Positions 25,114 to 34,726 of a stretch of DNA of 64,000 bases are shown in pieces. Source of the stretch: Gallaecimonas kandeliae (GTDB lineage: Bacteria > Pseudomonadota > Gammaproteobacteria > Enterobacterales > Gallaecimonadaceae); NCBI RefSeq assembly GCF_030450055.1, contig NZ_CP118480.1, positions 1,081,415-1,145,414 on the forward strand. Direction: 5' to 3'. The notes under the pieces are model-generated. The model saw only the letters and a list, made by a program, of their open reading frames with translations. It did not search any database and was not told the origin of the DNA. Numbering within the stretch: the stretch's first letter is position 1; each line of letters opens with the position of its first letter. Both the position numbers and the translations under genes were made by a program.

Positions 25114-25863
25114 TCAGGCCGTAAAGAGGGGCGCGAAGGAGTTGGCCTGGCGGATCTGGTTCAGCTGGGTGGCGAGATATTCCTGCAGCTTGTCGAAGAG
25201 CCAGTTGCCCATGCTGATCCGCTTGACGCCGAGGCGGGCCAGGGTGTCGAAGTCGGGCAGTTCGGGCATGGCCAGCACATTGACGGGCAGGCTTGTGGCC
25301 TGGACCAGGGCCTCGATGTCGGCGGCTTGGGTGATGCAGGGGGCGAAGAGGCCGTCGGCGCCGGCTTCCTCATAGAGGCGGGCCCTCTTCAAGGTCTCGG
25401 CCAAGGCATCGCTCTGGCCCAGCAGGAAGGGATCGGTGCGGACGTTGATGAAGATCTCGACGCCGTCCTTGGCCAGTTGCCCCTTGAGGACCGAGAGGAA
25501 GCCGGCGAAGCGCACGGCGTCGACCAAGGCCCTGGCCGTGCCTACCTTGCTGTCTTCGATGTTGATGCCGACGACCCCGGCCTCGGCCAGGGCCCGGACA
25601 TGGGCGGCCGTGACCAGGGGATCGGCGCCGTAGCCCGCCTCCATGTCGACGGAGAAGGGCAAGGAACAGTTGGCGGCGATGCGCTGGGCGACATAGCGCA
25701 TCTCCTCGAAGGGTATCTGCTCGCCGTCCCGGTAGCCCAGCATCCTGGCGATGGCGCCGAAGTTGAGCTGCTCGGCCGTTTTGGCGCTGGCCACGTCCCA
25801 GACGTTGCAGATCAGCAAGGGGCTGGCTTGCCGGTGGAGGGCAGTGAAGGCTTTGGCGGTCAT
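25114..25863 (-). CDS. Isocitrate lyase/PEP mutase superfamily protein
   Basis: The 249-residue TIM-barrel enzyme belongs to the isocitrate lyase/phosphoenolpyruvate mutase superfamily. It has LICNVWDVASA near the N-terminus, the metal-binding DMEAGYG at about residues 84-90 and GINIEDSK at about 112. It lacks the KKCGH catalytic loop of true isocitrate lyases, so C-C or P-C lyase activity on a small oxo acid is likely but unassigned. It is divergent from a LysR regulator that probably controls it. Confidence 0.8.
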   Translation of the reverse strand: MTAKAFTALHRQASPLLICNVWDVASAKTAEQLNFGAIARMLGYRDGEQIPFEEMRYVAQRIAANCSLPFSVDMEAGYGADPLVTAAHVRALAEAGVVGINIEDSKVGTARALVDAVRFAGFLSVLKGQLAKDGVEIFINVRTDPFLLGQSDALAETLKRARLYEEAGADGLFAPCITQAADIEALVQATSLPVNVLAMPELPDFDTLARLGVKRISMGNWLFDKLQEYLATQLNQIRQANSFAPLFTA

Positions 25864-25989
25864 GGTCTTTCCCTGATTAGCTGGTGGTTTAGCGGCCATT
25901 GTCCGGCCAGGGCAGGGGCGGGAGCCAACGATATAAATTGCCCGGTAAAATAAGCCCTGCTTATACTGCGGTGAAAAAGCGGGGCCCTT

Positions 25990-26895
25990 ATGGACAAGCT
26001 CTTCAGGAACATCAAGCTGCTGCGCAGCTTCGAGTGCGCCGCCCGGCACCACAGCTACAGCCAGGCTGCGGCCGAGCTCTATGTCAGCCAGGCCGCCGTC
26101 AGCCAGCAGATGCGCCAACTGGAGGCGGCGCTCGGCAGCGCCTTGTTCCTGCGCCAGGGCCGGCAGATGAAGCTGACCCCGGCGGGGGAAAGCCTCTTCA
26201 TTGCCGTACAGAAGGCGTTTGGCATACTGCAAAAAAGCGTCAGCGACATCCAGGGGCAGGGGGTGGCCAGCCTCACCATCACCTCCACCCAGGCCTTTAC
26301 CGCCCTCTGGCTGATGCCGAGGCTGCACGCCTTTTCCGAGCGGCATCCGGAGATCAAGGTCAGGGTGAGCGCCTCGCCCCATTTCGAGGATCTCAAGGGC
26401 CAGCAGATTGACCTCGCCATCCGCTTCGGCGGCCAGTTGTCGGTGCCGGCCGGCAGCGGCCTGGCCTGCGAGTACTTTGGCGAAGATCCCGTCTATCCCG
26501 TCTGCAGTGCCAAGCTGGCCGCCGAAAAGCGCTTCGAGAAACCCGCCGATCTGCTGGACACCTGGCTGGTCAGCCTGGAAAAGCCCGGCTGTTTTGATTG
26601 GCCCTCCTGGTTCGAGGCGGCCGGTGTCAGCGGCTTTGAGGAGCACCGCCAATGGACCTATGTCAACAGCACCGACATGGCGCTGAACGCCGTGGCAAAC
26701 GGCCACGGCTTTACCTTGGCCGCCCGCTACCTGTGTGCCGAGCCGCTGGCGGCGGGCCAACTGGCGATGCCGGTCAAGTTCCCCCACCCGGCGAAGGTGC
26801 GGCGTTACCTCGTCTTCGACCCCCAGTCCCCCAAGCTGGAGCAGCTCAAGGTCTTCATGGACTGGCTGAAGGCGCAGCTGCCTTCGCAGCCTTAA
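25990..26895 (+). CDS. LysR-family transcriptional regulator (GcvA-like)
   Basis: The 301-residue regulator has an N-terminal winged HTH (about residues 7-66, FECAARHHSYSQAAAELYVSQ region). The effector domain (about 92-295) is of the GcvA subgroup (LTITSTQAFTALWLMPRL). It is encoded 126 bases from, and divergent to, the PEP mutase-family gene, the common arrangement in which a LysR protein binds the shared intergenic region. The effector is unknown. Confidence 0.88.
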   Translation: MDKLFRNIKLLRSFECAARHHSYSQAAAELYVSQAAVSQQMRQLEAALGSALFLRQGRQMKLTPAGESLFIAVQKAFGILQKSVSDIQGQGVASLTITSTQAFTALWLMPRLHAFSERHPEIKVRVSASPHFEDLKGQQIDLAIRFGGQLSVPAGSGLACEYFGEDPVYPVCSAKLAAEKRFEKPADLLDTWLVSLEKPGCFDWPSWFEAAGVSGFEEHRQWTYVNSTDMALNAVANGHGFTLAARYLCAEPLAAGQLAMPVKFPHPAKVRRYLVFDPQSPKLEQLKVFMDWLKAQLPSQP

Positions 26896-26896
26896 A

Positions 26897-26926
26897 GAAA
26901 AAGCCCGGCATTCGCCGGGCTTTTTG
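26897..26926. terminator. Bidirectional terminator between LysR gene and leuB
   Basis: AAAAAGCCCGGC-ATTC-GCCGGGCTTTTT forms a strong hairpin with T runs on both strands, lying between two convergent genes. Confidence 0.88.
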
Positions 26927-27970
26927 CTAGAGGAGCCTTGCTATCACTGCTTCTGTTGCAGCCTGGATGCCGAGATTGCCGCCGAGGTCGGCCGTGCATT
27001 GGCCCTGCTCCAGGCAGGCGAAGACGGCGTCCCGCAGCACCTGGGCCTCATCGGCCAGGCCCAGGCCCAGCTCCAGCAGCATGGCGGCGGAGAGCAGGGC
27101 GGCGAAGGGATTGGCCTTGTCCTTGCCTGCGATATCCGGGGCCGAGCCGTGGCAGGGCTCGAAGAGGCCTGGGCCTTGGTCGCCTAATGACGCAGACGGC
27201 AGCATGCCCAATGAGCCCACCAGCATGGCCGCCTCGTCGGTGAGGATGTCGCCGAAGAGGTTCTCGGTGACCAGCACGTCGAAACTGGCCGGGCGGCTGA
27301 GCAGATGCATGGCGGCGGCGTCCACCAGCAAAAATTCGAGCTCCAGCTCCGGGTAATGCTCGGCAAAGACCGCTTCGGTACGCCGCCGCCAGAGCCGTGA
27401 GGTGGCCAGCACATTGGCCTTGTCCACCATGCATACCTTGCCGCGCCGGCTCTTGGCCAGCCTCGCGGCCTGGTGCAGCACCCTGTCTATCTCCTCGGCC
27501 GAATAAGCGCACCTGTCCCAGGCGGCCTCCACGCCTTCCTGCTTCTCGCCAAAATAGATGCCGCCGGTCAGCTCGCGCACCACCATGATGTCCACGTCCT
27601 TTAGCCTGTCGGCCTTGATGGGGCTGGCATCGAAGAGCGCCGGGTGGGTGACGGCCGGCCTCAGGTTGGCGTAGAGGCCGAGCGCCTTGCGGATGGCCAG
27701 CAGCCCCTGCTCGGGGCGCTTCTCGCTTTTGTCCCACTTGGGGCCGCCGACGGCGCCGAGGAAAACGGCGTCGGCGCCCTGGCAGGCGGCCAGGGTCTCG
27801 GCCGGCAGGGGCTCGCCTGTGGCGTCGATGGCGGCGCCGCCCATCAGGGCTTCAGTCATCTCGAATTGGTGGCCGAAGCGCTGGGCTATGGCCGCCAAGG
27901 CCACCTTGGCGGCCTGGGTCACTTCCGGGCCTATGCCGTCGCCGGGCAAAAGAACGATATTGGCCTTCAC
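26927..27970 (-). CDS. leuB: 3-isopropylmalate dehydrogenase
   Basis: The 347-residue NAD-dependent enzyme oxidises and decarboxylates 3-isopropylmalate in leucine synthesis. It has LLPGDGIGPEV at the N-terminus, VRELTGGIYFG at about residue 133 (with the conserved Tyr), DKANVLATSRLWR at about 183 and FGDILTDEAAMLVGSLG at about 238. Its ATG overlaps the leuD stop (ATGA-type, four bases). It is last in the unusual order leuA-leuC-leuD-leuB. Confidence 0.95.
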   Translation of the reverse strand: MKANIVLLPGDGIGPEVTQAAKVALAAIAQRFGHQFEMTEALMGGAAIDATGEPLPAETLAACQGADAVFLGAVGGPKWDKSEKRPEQGLLAIRKALGLYANLRPAVTHPALFDASPIKADRLKDVDIMVVRELTGGIYFGEKQEGVEAAWDRCAYSAEEIDRVLHQAARLAKSRRGKVCMVDKANVLATSRLWRRRTEAVFAEHYPELELEFLLVDAAAMHLLSRPASFDVLVTENLFGDILTDEAAMLVGSLGMLPSASLGDQGPGLFEPCHGSAPDIAGKDKANPFAALLSAAMLLELGLGLADEAQVLRDAVFACLEQGQCTADLGGNLGIQAATEAVIARLL

Positions 27971-28514
27971 GGGCGGCCCTCCTCGAAGCGGCGAATTTGC
28001 CTGTCCAGGTTCAGGAGATACCCCAGCTGATCCACCCCTTGCACCAGGCAGTGGCGGCTGAAGGGGTCCAGCTCGAAGCGCCAGGTCTCGCCGTTATCCA
28101 GTTCGATACTGGCCTCTGCGACGTCGATGTTGACCTGGGTGCCCGGGTGTTCCAGCAGGTAGCGGTGCTGCTCGGGGCTGACCTCTATGGGCACCAGGCC
28201 GTTCTTGAGGGCGTTGCCACGGAAGATGTCGGCGATTTGGCTTGATATCACCGCCTTGAAGCCGTAGTCGGTCAGCGCCCAGGGGGCGTGCTCGCGGGAA
28301 GAGCCGCAGCCGAAGTTGGTGCCTGCCACCAGTACAGTGCAGCCGTGGTCGCTGTTAAGGATGGAGTCTGTCTTTTCCCCGCCCTTATAGCGCCAGTCGG
28401 CGAAGGCGTGCTGGCCCAAGCCCTCCCTGCTGGTGGTGGTCAGGAAGCGGGCCGGTATTATCTGGTCGGTGTCGATGTTGTCCTGGCGGATCACCAGGGT
28501 CTTGGATGCGATTT

Positions 28515-28518
<4 letters not shown>
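27967..28518 (-). CDS. leuD: 3-isopropylmalate dehydratase small subunit
   Basis: The 183-residue subunit pairs with LeuC to isomerise 2- to 3-isopropylmalate. The swivel-domain signature [14 protein letters not shown] and the loop [17 protein letters not shown] (about residues 65-81) are present. It overlaps leuC by four bases upstream and leuB by four downstream, so all three are translationally coupled. It is slightly shorter than E. coli LeuD (201). Confidence 0.95.
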
Positions 28519-29912
<1,394 letters not shown>

Positions 29913-29985
29913 TGGTTTTCTCCTTAGCTGGCCTTGGCTAAATTGATGACGGCTGAGCGCGTGAATGATGAGGTCTTTGTCATGA

Positions 29986-31506
29986 CTAGCTGGCCTTGGC
30001 CATTTGGCGGCTGATGCGGTTGATGACGTCCATGAAGGCGCTGACGCTGGCGGCGACGATGTCGGTGGAGATGCCTCGGCCGTGGATAGCCTGGCCGGCA
30101 AAGCGCACCCGCACCTGGGCCTCGCCCTGGGCGTCTATGCCCTCGGAGATGGAATTGACGGACAGGCCCTCGAGATGCACCTCCATGCCGGTGGCCCGCT
30201 CTATGGCGCGAAAGGCCGCGTCCACAGGGCCGTCGCCGGTGGCCGCTTCCCGGTATTCGCTGCCGTCCGGGCCCAGCAGCACCACGGCGGCCGAGGCGAT
30301 GCTGTCGCCCGTGCCTGAGGTGACCTGCATCTGGGCCAGCTGCCAGGGGCCTGTGCTGGCCTGGCCCACCACCAGGGCTTCGATGTCGGCGTCGCTGATG
30401 TGCTTCTTGCGATCGGCCAGTGCTTTGAAGTCGGCAAAAATGCGGTCCATGTCCTCGGCGGTGGCGTCAAAGCCCAGCTCCGTTATCTTGTCCACCAGGG
30501 CGTGGCGGCCCGAGTGCTTGCCCAGCACCAGGCTGGTGTCGACCCGGCCTATGGACTGGGGCTTCATGATCTCGTAGGTCTCGGGGTGGCTCAGCATGCC
30601 GTGCTGGTGGATACCGGAGGCGTGGGCGAAGGCGTTGTCGCCGATGATGGCCTTGTTGCGGGGCACCACTGAGCCTGTGATGGCCGACAGCAGCCGGGAG
30701 CTTGGCAGCAGTTGCTCGGTGCGAATGGCGGTATTGATGCCGAAGTGGTTGGCGCGGGTCTTGATGGCCATCACCACTTCTTCCAGGGCGCAGTTGCCGG
30801 CCCGCTCGCCGATGCCGTTCAGGGTGCATTCCACCTGGCGGGCGCCCGCTTCCACGGCGGCCAGGCTGTTGGCCACGGCCAGGCCCAGGTCGTTGTGGCA
30901 GTGGGTGGAGAGGATGGCCTGGTCGATGTTGGGCACCTGGGTCTTGAGGCGGCGGATGCAGTCGAACATCTCGGTGGGGGTGGTGTAGCCGACGGTGTCG
31001 GGGATGTTGATGGTGGTGGCGCCGGCCTCGATGGCCGCCTCCACCACCTGGGCCAGGAAGTCGGGCTCGGTGCGGGTGGCGTCTTCGCAGGAGAATTCCA
31101 CGTCGTCACAGAAGGTCCTGGCCAGGCGTACTCCGGCCACGGCCCTTTCGATCACCTGGGCCTTGCTCATCTTCAGCTTGTGCTCCCGGTGCAAGGGGCT
31201 GGTGGCGATGAAGACGTGGATGCGCTTCTTCTCGGCTCCTTCCAGGGCGCGGCCGGCTTCACGGATGTCGTTGTCATGGCAGCGGGCCAGGGCGCAGATG
31301 GTGGGGCCCTTCACTTCCTGGGCGATGCTGGCCACGGCCTTGAAATCGTCCGGGCTGGCGGCGGCGAAGCCCGCCTCGATGACGTCCACCCCCAGGGCGG
31401 CCAGGGCCTTGGCCATGCGCTTTTTCTGGGCCAGGCTCATGGCGCAGCCGGGGGATTGCTCGCCGTCCCTTAAGGTGGTGTCGAAGATGATGATCTTGTC
31501 TGACAT
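29986..31506 (-). CDS. leuA: 2-isopropylmalate synthase
   Basis: The 506-residue enzyme condenses acetyl-CoA with 2-oxoisovalerate, the committed and leucine-inhibited step. The catalytic barrel has [14 protein letters not shown] at residues 8-21, the metal-binding HCHND at about 202, and [11 protein letters not shown]-terminal LeuA dimer/allosteric domain follows (from about 390). AGGAG lies eight bases before the ATG. It is the first structural gene after the leader-attenuator region. Confidence 0.95.
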   Translation of the reverse strand: MSDKIIIFDTTLRDGEQSPGCAMSLAQKKRMAKALAALGVDVIEAGFAAASPDDFKAVASIAQEVKGPTICALARCHDNDIREAGRALEGAEKKRIHVFIATSPLHREHKLKMSKAQVIERAVAGVRLARTFCDDVEFSCEDATRTEPDFLAQVVEAAIEAGATTINIPDTVGYTTPTEMFDCIRRLKTQVPNIDQAILSTHCHNDLGLAVANSLAAVEAGARQVECTLNGIGERAGNCALEEVVMAIKTRANHFGINTAIRTEQLLPSSRLLSAITGSVVPRNKAIIGDNAFAHASGIHQHGMLSHPETYEIMKPQSIGRVDTSLVLGKHSGRHALVDKITELGFDATAEDMDRIFADFKALADRKKHISDADIEALVVGQASTGPWQLAQMQVTSGTGDSIASAAVVLLGPDGSEYREAATGDGPVDAAFRAIERATGMEVHLEGLSVNSISEGIDAQGEAQVRVRFAGQAIHGRGISTDIVAASVSAFMDVINRISRQMAKAS

Positions 31507-31533
31507 GCTGTTTCTCCTGAAAAAAAGCCATAA

Positions 31534-31560
31534 AAAAACCCGCTCCTGGGAGCGGGTTTC
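31534..31560 (-). terminator. Leucine-operon attenuator terminator
   Basis: AACCCGCTCC-CA-GGAGCGGGTT is followed by T6, 28 bases before the leuA start. Its 5' arm, CCCGCTCCC at 31548-31556, is also perfectly complementary to GGGAGCGGG at 31607-31615 in the end of the leader peptide gene. The competing pairing is the antiterminator expected for translation-controlled attenuation. Confidence 0.85.
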
Positions 31561-31594
31561 TTGGTATCTGGTCTCGCCTCAATGGCGTCTCAAA

Positions 31595-31729
31595 TCACAA
31601 TAGGCCCCCGCTCCCGCTGCTAAGAAGGAGAATGAGGCTAAGGAGGAGGGCAGAAGACAGGCGCACTAAGACAGGGTCAATGCTTTGGCCCTGTTGTTGG
31701 ATGCGGAAGAAGGTGGCTGTCTTGTTCAT
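31595..31729 (-). CDS. leuL: Leucine-operon leader peptide
   Basis: The 44-codon reading frame contains a dense Leu block (ALLLSLILLL, with CTC and CTT codons predominating), then SSGSGGLL and a stop. It lies between the promoter region and the attenuator in front of leuA. A ribosome stalled for lack of charged Leu-tRNA would free GGGAGCGGG, which overlaps the codons after the Leu run, to pair with the terminator's 5' arm. No strong ribosome site precedes the ATG at 31729, so the exact start is uncertain. Confidence 0.78.
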   Translation of the reverse strand: MNKTATFFRIQQQGQSIDPVLVRLSSALLLSLILLLSSGSGGLL

Positions 31730-31736
31730 GTGAATG

Positions 31737-31765
31737 AACATGCAATGGCCCGGTAGGGATGTCAA
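31737..31765 (-). promoter_or_regulatory. Candidate promoter of the leucine operon
   Basis: TTGACA at 31760-31765 is a perfect -35 box. The -10 17 bases downstream (CATGTT) is weak and would put the transcript start almost at the leader ATG, so the -10 assignment is doubtful. Confidence 0.35.
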
Positions 31766-31767
31766 CA

Positions 31768-31797
31768 AAAAAATCGCCGCCCTGGGAGAGGGCGGCG
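31768..31797 (-). terminator. Terminator after the porin gene
   Basis: On the minus strand GCCGCCCTCTCCCAGGGCGGC is followed by a T7 run. It separates the porin gene from the leucine operon. Confidence 0.82.
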
Positions 31798-31910
31798 CAA
31801 ACTCTTAGATCCTGGCAAGCCAGGCTAAGGGAGGACAGCACAAAGTGTAGTCACTCCCGGCGCCGAGGTCAGCATTTGAGCGGCAAACGCCTGCTCCGCT
31901 GCGACAAGGC

Positions 31911-32606
31911 TCAGAGATCGAAGCTGCGGGAAACCGAGAAATAGACCCGGCCGTCTGCCTCAGGTACACCCTTGATGTCGGTGTCCTGCCAGTTGAGGGC
32001 GAAGTCGAAACCGCCAAAGCTGGCGGTGGCGCCAATCAGCCAGTTGCTGTAGTGGTCCTTGCCGGCCCAGTAGTCGTTGGAGCCGGGGCCGGACAGGGCC
32101 TTGTTGTAGGTGTAGGCCGCTTCCAGGCCCCAGTGGTCGTCGAGGCTATAGCTCTGGTGCAGCTGCATGTAGCTGTGGTGCAGCTTCTTGATGCCGGCCT
32201 GCTCCCAGGTGTACCAGACCTTGAACTTGGTATGGGTGGGGGCCGTGATGGAGGCATAGGCTTCCGGGTAGTTGTAGCTGGACTTGCCCACATAGGTGTA
32301 CTGGTTGATGCCGATGTCGTAGTTCCAGCCGTCGGCGAAATCCGCGCTGTAGCCACCGTAGAAGTCCCACTCGGCCTGGGCCTTGTCACCTGGGCCGAAG
32401 TCGACGTTGGAGGCCCAGGTACCCACGTAGAAGCCGTTGTCGAAGGCCGCGTCCAGGCTGCCCTGAATGGCCGGGTTCTCGCTGGTCTGGCTGTAGCCGT
32501 TGAAGAGGTAGTCGCTGGCGCCGGTCAGGGTCGCGGAGACGTCGGCGGCCTGGGCGCCGATGGCGAAGCTGCTGGCGAGCAGTGCGGCGGTGATGGTCTT
32601 TTTCAT
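31911..32606 (-). CDS. TorF-family putative porin
   Basis: The 231-residue outer-membrane protein has a signal peptide (residues 1-20, GAQA-AD). The mature chain of alternating amphipathic strands (SATLTGASDYLFNGYSQT, then YVGTWASNVDF) is typical of the TIGR02001 TorF group, and it ends in Leu after an aromatic-rich strand (VYFSVSRSFDL). It probably forms a small beta-barrel; substrate unknown. The start at 32606 is set by the signal peptide and the purine-rich AAAAAAGGGAT upstream. Confidence 0.82.
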   Translation of the reverse strand: MKKTITAALLASSFAIGAQAADVSATLTGASDYLFNGYSQTSENPAIQGSLDAAFDNGFYVGTWASNVDFGPGDKAQAEWDFYGGYSADFADGWNYDIGINQYTYVGKSSYNYPEAYASITAPTHTKFKVWYTWEQAGIKKLHHSYMQLHQSYSLDDHWGLEAAYTYNKALSGPGSNDYWAGKDHYSNWLIGATASFGGFDFALNWQDTDIKGVPEADGRVYFSVSRSFDL

Positions 32607-32631
32607 GTTGATCCCTTTTTTGTGCTTTGAG

Positions 32632-33021
32632 TTAGCCCTTGTAAGACGGGTGGTCATGACGCCAATCGAAGACAGGGGTAATGGCAGGTGCAAGCAGCTT
32701 GTTCCCCAAAATATGATCGGTGCATGGCTCCGCCAACATCACCGTCGGGCCGTTGAGGTCGCCTGAGATGATGCTGGGCATGATGTTGGCGTCCACCACC
32801 CTTAACCCCGCTACGCCGTGGACTTGAGCCTGGCTGTTGACCACGCTCAGGGCATCTTCGCCCATCTTGCAGGTACCGCAGGGGTGATAGGCGGAGTCCG
32901 CTTTGGCACGGGCCAAGGCGTTTATGCCCTTGCCCGTGGTACAGCCAGAACCGGGTCGGATCTCCTCGCCACGAAATAAATCAAACGCTTTTTGGGCGAA
33001 AATGTCACGGGTGGACTTCAC
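32632..33021 (-). pseudogene. GMC oxidoreductase (choline dehydrogenase-like) C-terminal remnant
   Basis: These 129 codons match only the last quarter of GMC flavoenzymes such as BetA: the HPCGTCKMG block (normally HPxxxCxMG with the catalytic His) and VHGVAGLRVVDANIMPSI. The FAD-binding N-terminal 400 or so residues are missing, and the upstream 180 bases show no trace of them. A deletion remnant is the simplest reading. Confidence 0.8.
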
Positions 33022-33208
33022 GGTTCTGCATTTTTATGCGGATCCGAGGCCATAGCCCCAGCCTGCTGTCATCCAGGCTGTTGTCAGAGGGCGCCATCTT
33101 AGGGGCCTGGGTTACCTTTTGGTGCCCAGGTGAGAAAAGGGTGCCGTCTTGCGTGATGGCCGTCACATTTTCTACCCTGTGGCCACAGTCAATTTCGAGG
33201 ACAAGACC

Positions 33209-34309
33209 TTGAGCCAACTCTTCACCCCCTTGCAGCTGGGGCCCCTGGCCCTGCCGAACCGCATCGTCATAGCCCCCATGTGCCAGTACTCGGCCGAGGA
33301 GGGCAGGGCGGGGGACTGGCACCTGATGCACCTGGGCAACCTGGCCCAGTCCGGTGCCGGCCTCCTCATCCTGGAAGCGGCGGCTGTCGAGCCTCGCGGC
33401 CGCATCACCCATGCCGACCTTGGCCTCTGGGACGACCAGACCGAGGCGGCCCTGGGCCAGGTGCTGACGTCGGTGCGCCGCTATTCCGACATGCCGCTGG
33501 GTATCCAGCTGGCCCATGCCGGCCGCAAGGCCTCCACCCAGCGGCCCTGGGACGGCGGCGCCGCCCTGGCCCCCGATGCCGAGCACGGCTGGCAGACGGT
33601 CTCGGCCAGCGAGCTGCCCTTCGCCGAGGGGCAACCGGCACCGTTGAGCCTGGACCAGGCCGGCATCGACGGCATCGTCACCGCCTTTGCCGAGGCGGCC
33701 CGCCGCGCCGAGCGTATCGGCCTGGAACTCATCGAGATCCACGCCGCCCACGGCTACCTGCTGCACCAGTTCCTGTCGCCCCTGTCCAATCGGCGTAGTG
33801 ACCAGTACGGCGGGGATCTTCAGAACCGCATGCGGCTGCTGCTGGCGGTGTTCGACGCCGTACGCGGCGCCGTCTCAGGCAAGGTGGCGGTGGGGGTGCG
33901 GATCTCCGCCACCGACTGGGTGGAAGGGGGCTGGGATCTCGAACAAAGCATCGAGCTTGCCAAGGTGCTTGACGAGCGGGGCTGCGACTTCATCCACGTC
34001 TCTTCCGGCGGCCTGTCACCAATCCAGCAGATCCCGGTGGGCCCCAACTACCAGGTGCCCCAGGCCCAGGCCATCAAGGCCCAGGTGAAGATGCCGGTGA
34101 TCGCCGTCGGCCTTATCACAGAGCCGGCGCAGGCCGAGGCCATACTCCAGGAGGGCAGGGCGGACGCCGTGGCCCTGGCCCGCGGCATCCTCTTCGACCC
34201 CCGCTGGCCCTGGCACGCGGCGGCGGCCCTGGGGGCCAAGGTCAAGGTGGCGCCCCAGTACCAGCGGGCCGAGCCCCACGGGGCCAGGGGCCTTTTCGAC
34301 AGCGAATAA
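33209..34309 (+). CDS. Old yellow enzyme family NADH:flavin oxidoreductase (YqjM-like)
   Basis: The 366-residue FMN-dependent TIM barrel reduces activated alkenes. It shows IAPMCQYS at about residue 23 (with the YqjM-type Cys), QLAHAGRKAS at about 104, EIHAAHGYLLHQFLSPLSNRRSDQYGG at about 175 and VRISATDW. The TTG at 33209 is chosen because GAGGA lies seven bases upstream and it begins the conserved SQLFTPL; in-frame GTG 33179 and TTG 33149 are alternatives. The physiological substrate is unknown. Confidence 0.85.
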   Translation: MSQLFTPLQLGPLALPNRIVIAPMCQYSAEEGRAGDWHLMHLGNLAQSGAGLLILEAAAVEPRGRITHADLGLWDDQTEAALGQVLTSVRRYSDMPLGIQLAHAGRKASTQRPWDGGAALAPDAEHGWQTVSASELPFAEGQPAPLSLDQAGIDGIVTAFAEAARRAERIGLELIEIHAAHGYLLHQFLSPLSNRRSDQYGGDLQNRMRLLLAVFDAVRGAVSGKVAVGVRISATDWVEGGWDLEQSIELAKVLDERGCDFIHVSSGGLSPIQQIPVGPNYQVPQAQAIKAQVKMPVIAVGLITEPAQAEAILQEGRADAVALARGILFDPRWPWHAAAALGAKVKVAPQYQRAEPHGARGLFDSE

Positions 34310-34314
34310 ACAAG

Positions 34315-34338
34315 GGGCGCCGGCAGGCGCCTTTTTTT
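34315..34338 (+). terminator. Rho-independent terminator
   Basis: GGGCGCC-GGCA-GGCGCC is followed by seven T immediately after the old-yellow-enzyme gene. Confidence 0.85.
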
Positions 34339-34469
34339 ATTGGCTTTGCATTTTCTCATTACAGATCATTCCCTTGTAGAAAATCTGACCCATACTGAGG
34401 GCGAATTGTCGGCAGGGCGCCGCGCCGCTGGCGGCTCCTAAAAAGTCTCTTTGCTGGTCTGTCCCTAAC

Positions 34470-34483
34470 TTGCGGCAAATCAA
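34470..34483 (+). promoter_or_regulatory. Possible FNR-type site before the cyd operon
   Basis: TTGCG-GCAA-ATCAA matches 8 of 10 positions of the FNR consensus TTGAT-N4-ATCAA, 58 bases before cydP. Oxygen control of cyd genes is well known, but this match could be chance. Confidence 0.35.
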
Positions 34484-34540
34484 AATCCGGCTTTCGGGTC
34501 GAGGGCATACTTCAGCTGCGGTTCACGAAGGAGAGCCCCC

Positions 34541-34726
34541 ATGGGCATAAGAAACCCTTCCCTGAAAAAAGAAATCCTGGCCATCCTGGTCGTCAAGCTG
34601 GCGCTGATCGTCACCATCAAGGTGCTCTATTTCAGCGCCCCGGCCGATCAGGGAGCCGCTGCCATCGAACAACAATTCCTAAGCGCTAAGCCTTCAACAT
34701 CCAAGGAGGCCGATAATGATCGGTGA
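34541..34726 (+). CDS. cydP: Cytochrome bd accessory small protein CydP
   Basis: The 61-residue single-span membrane protein (hydrophobic residues about 11-31, basic N-terminus) is encoded immediately before cydA and overlaps it by 11 bases. Position, size and the [14 protein letters not shown] segment match proteins annotated as CydP, the putative small subunit of cytochrome oxidase. Its exact role in the bd oxidase is not established. GAAGGAGAG precedes the ATG. Confidence 0.8.
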   Translation: MGIRNPSLKKEILAILVVKLALIVTIKVLYFSAPADQGAAAIEQQFLSAKPSTSKEADNDR

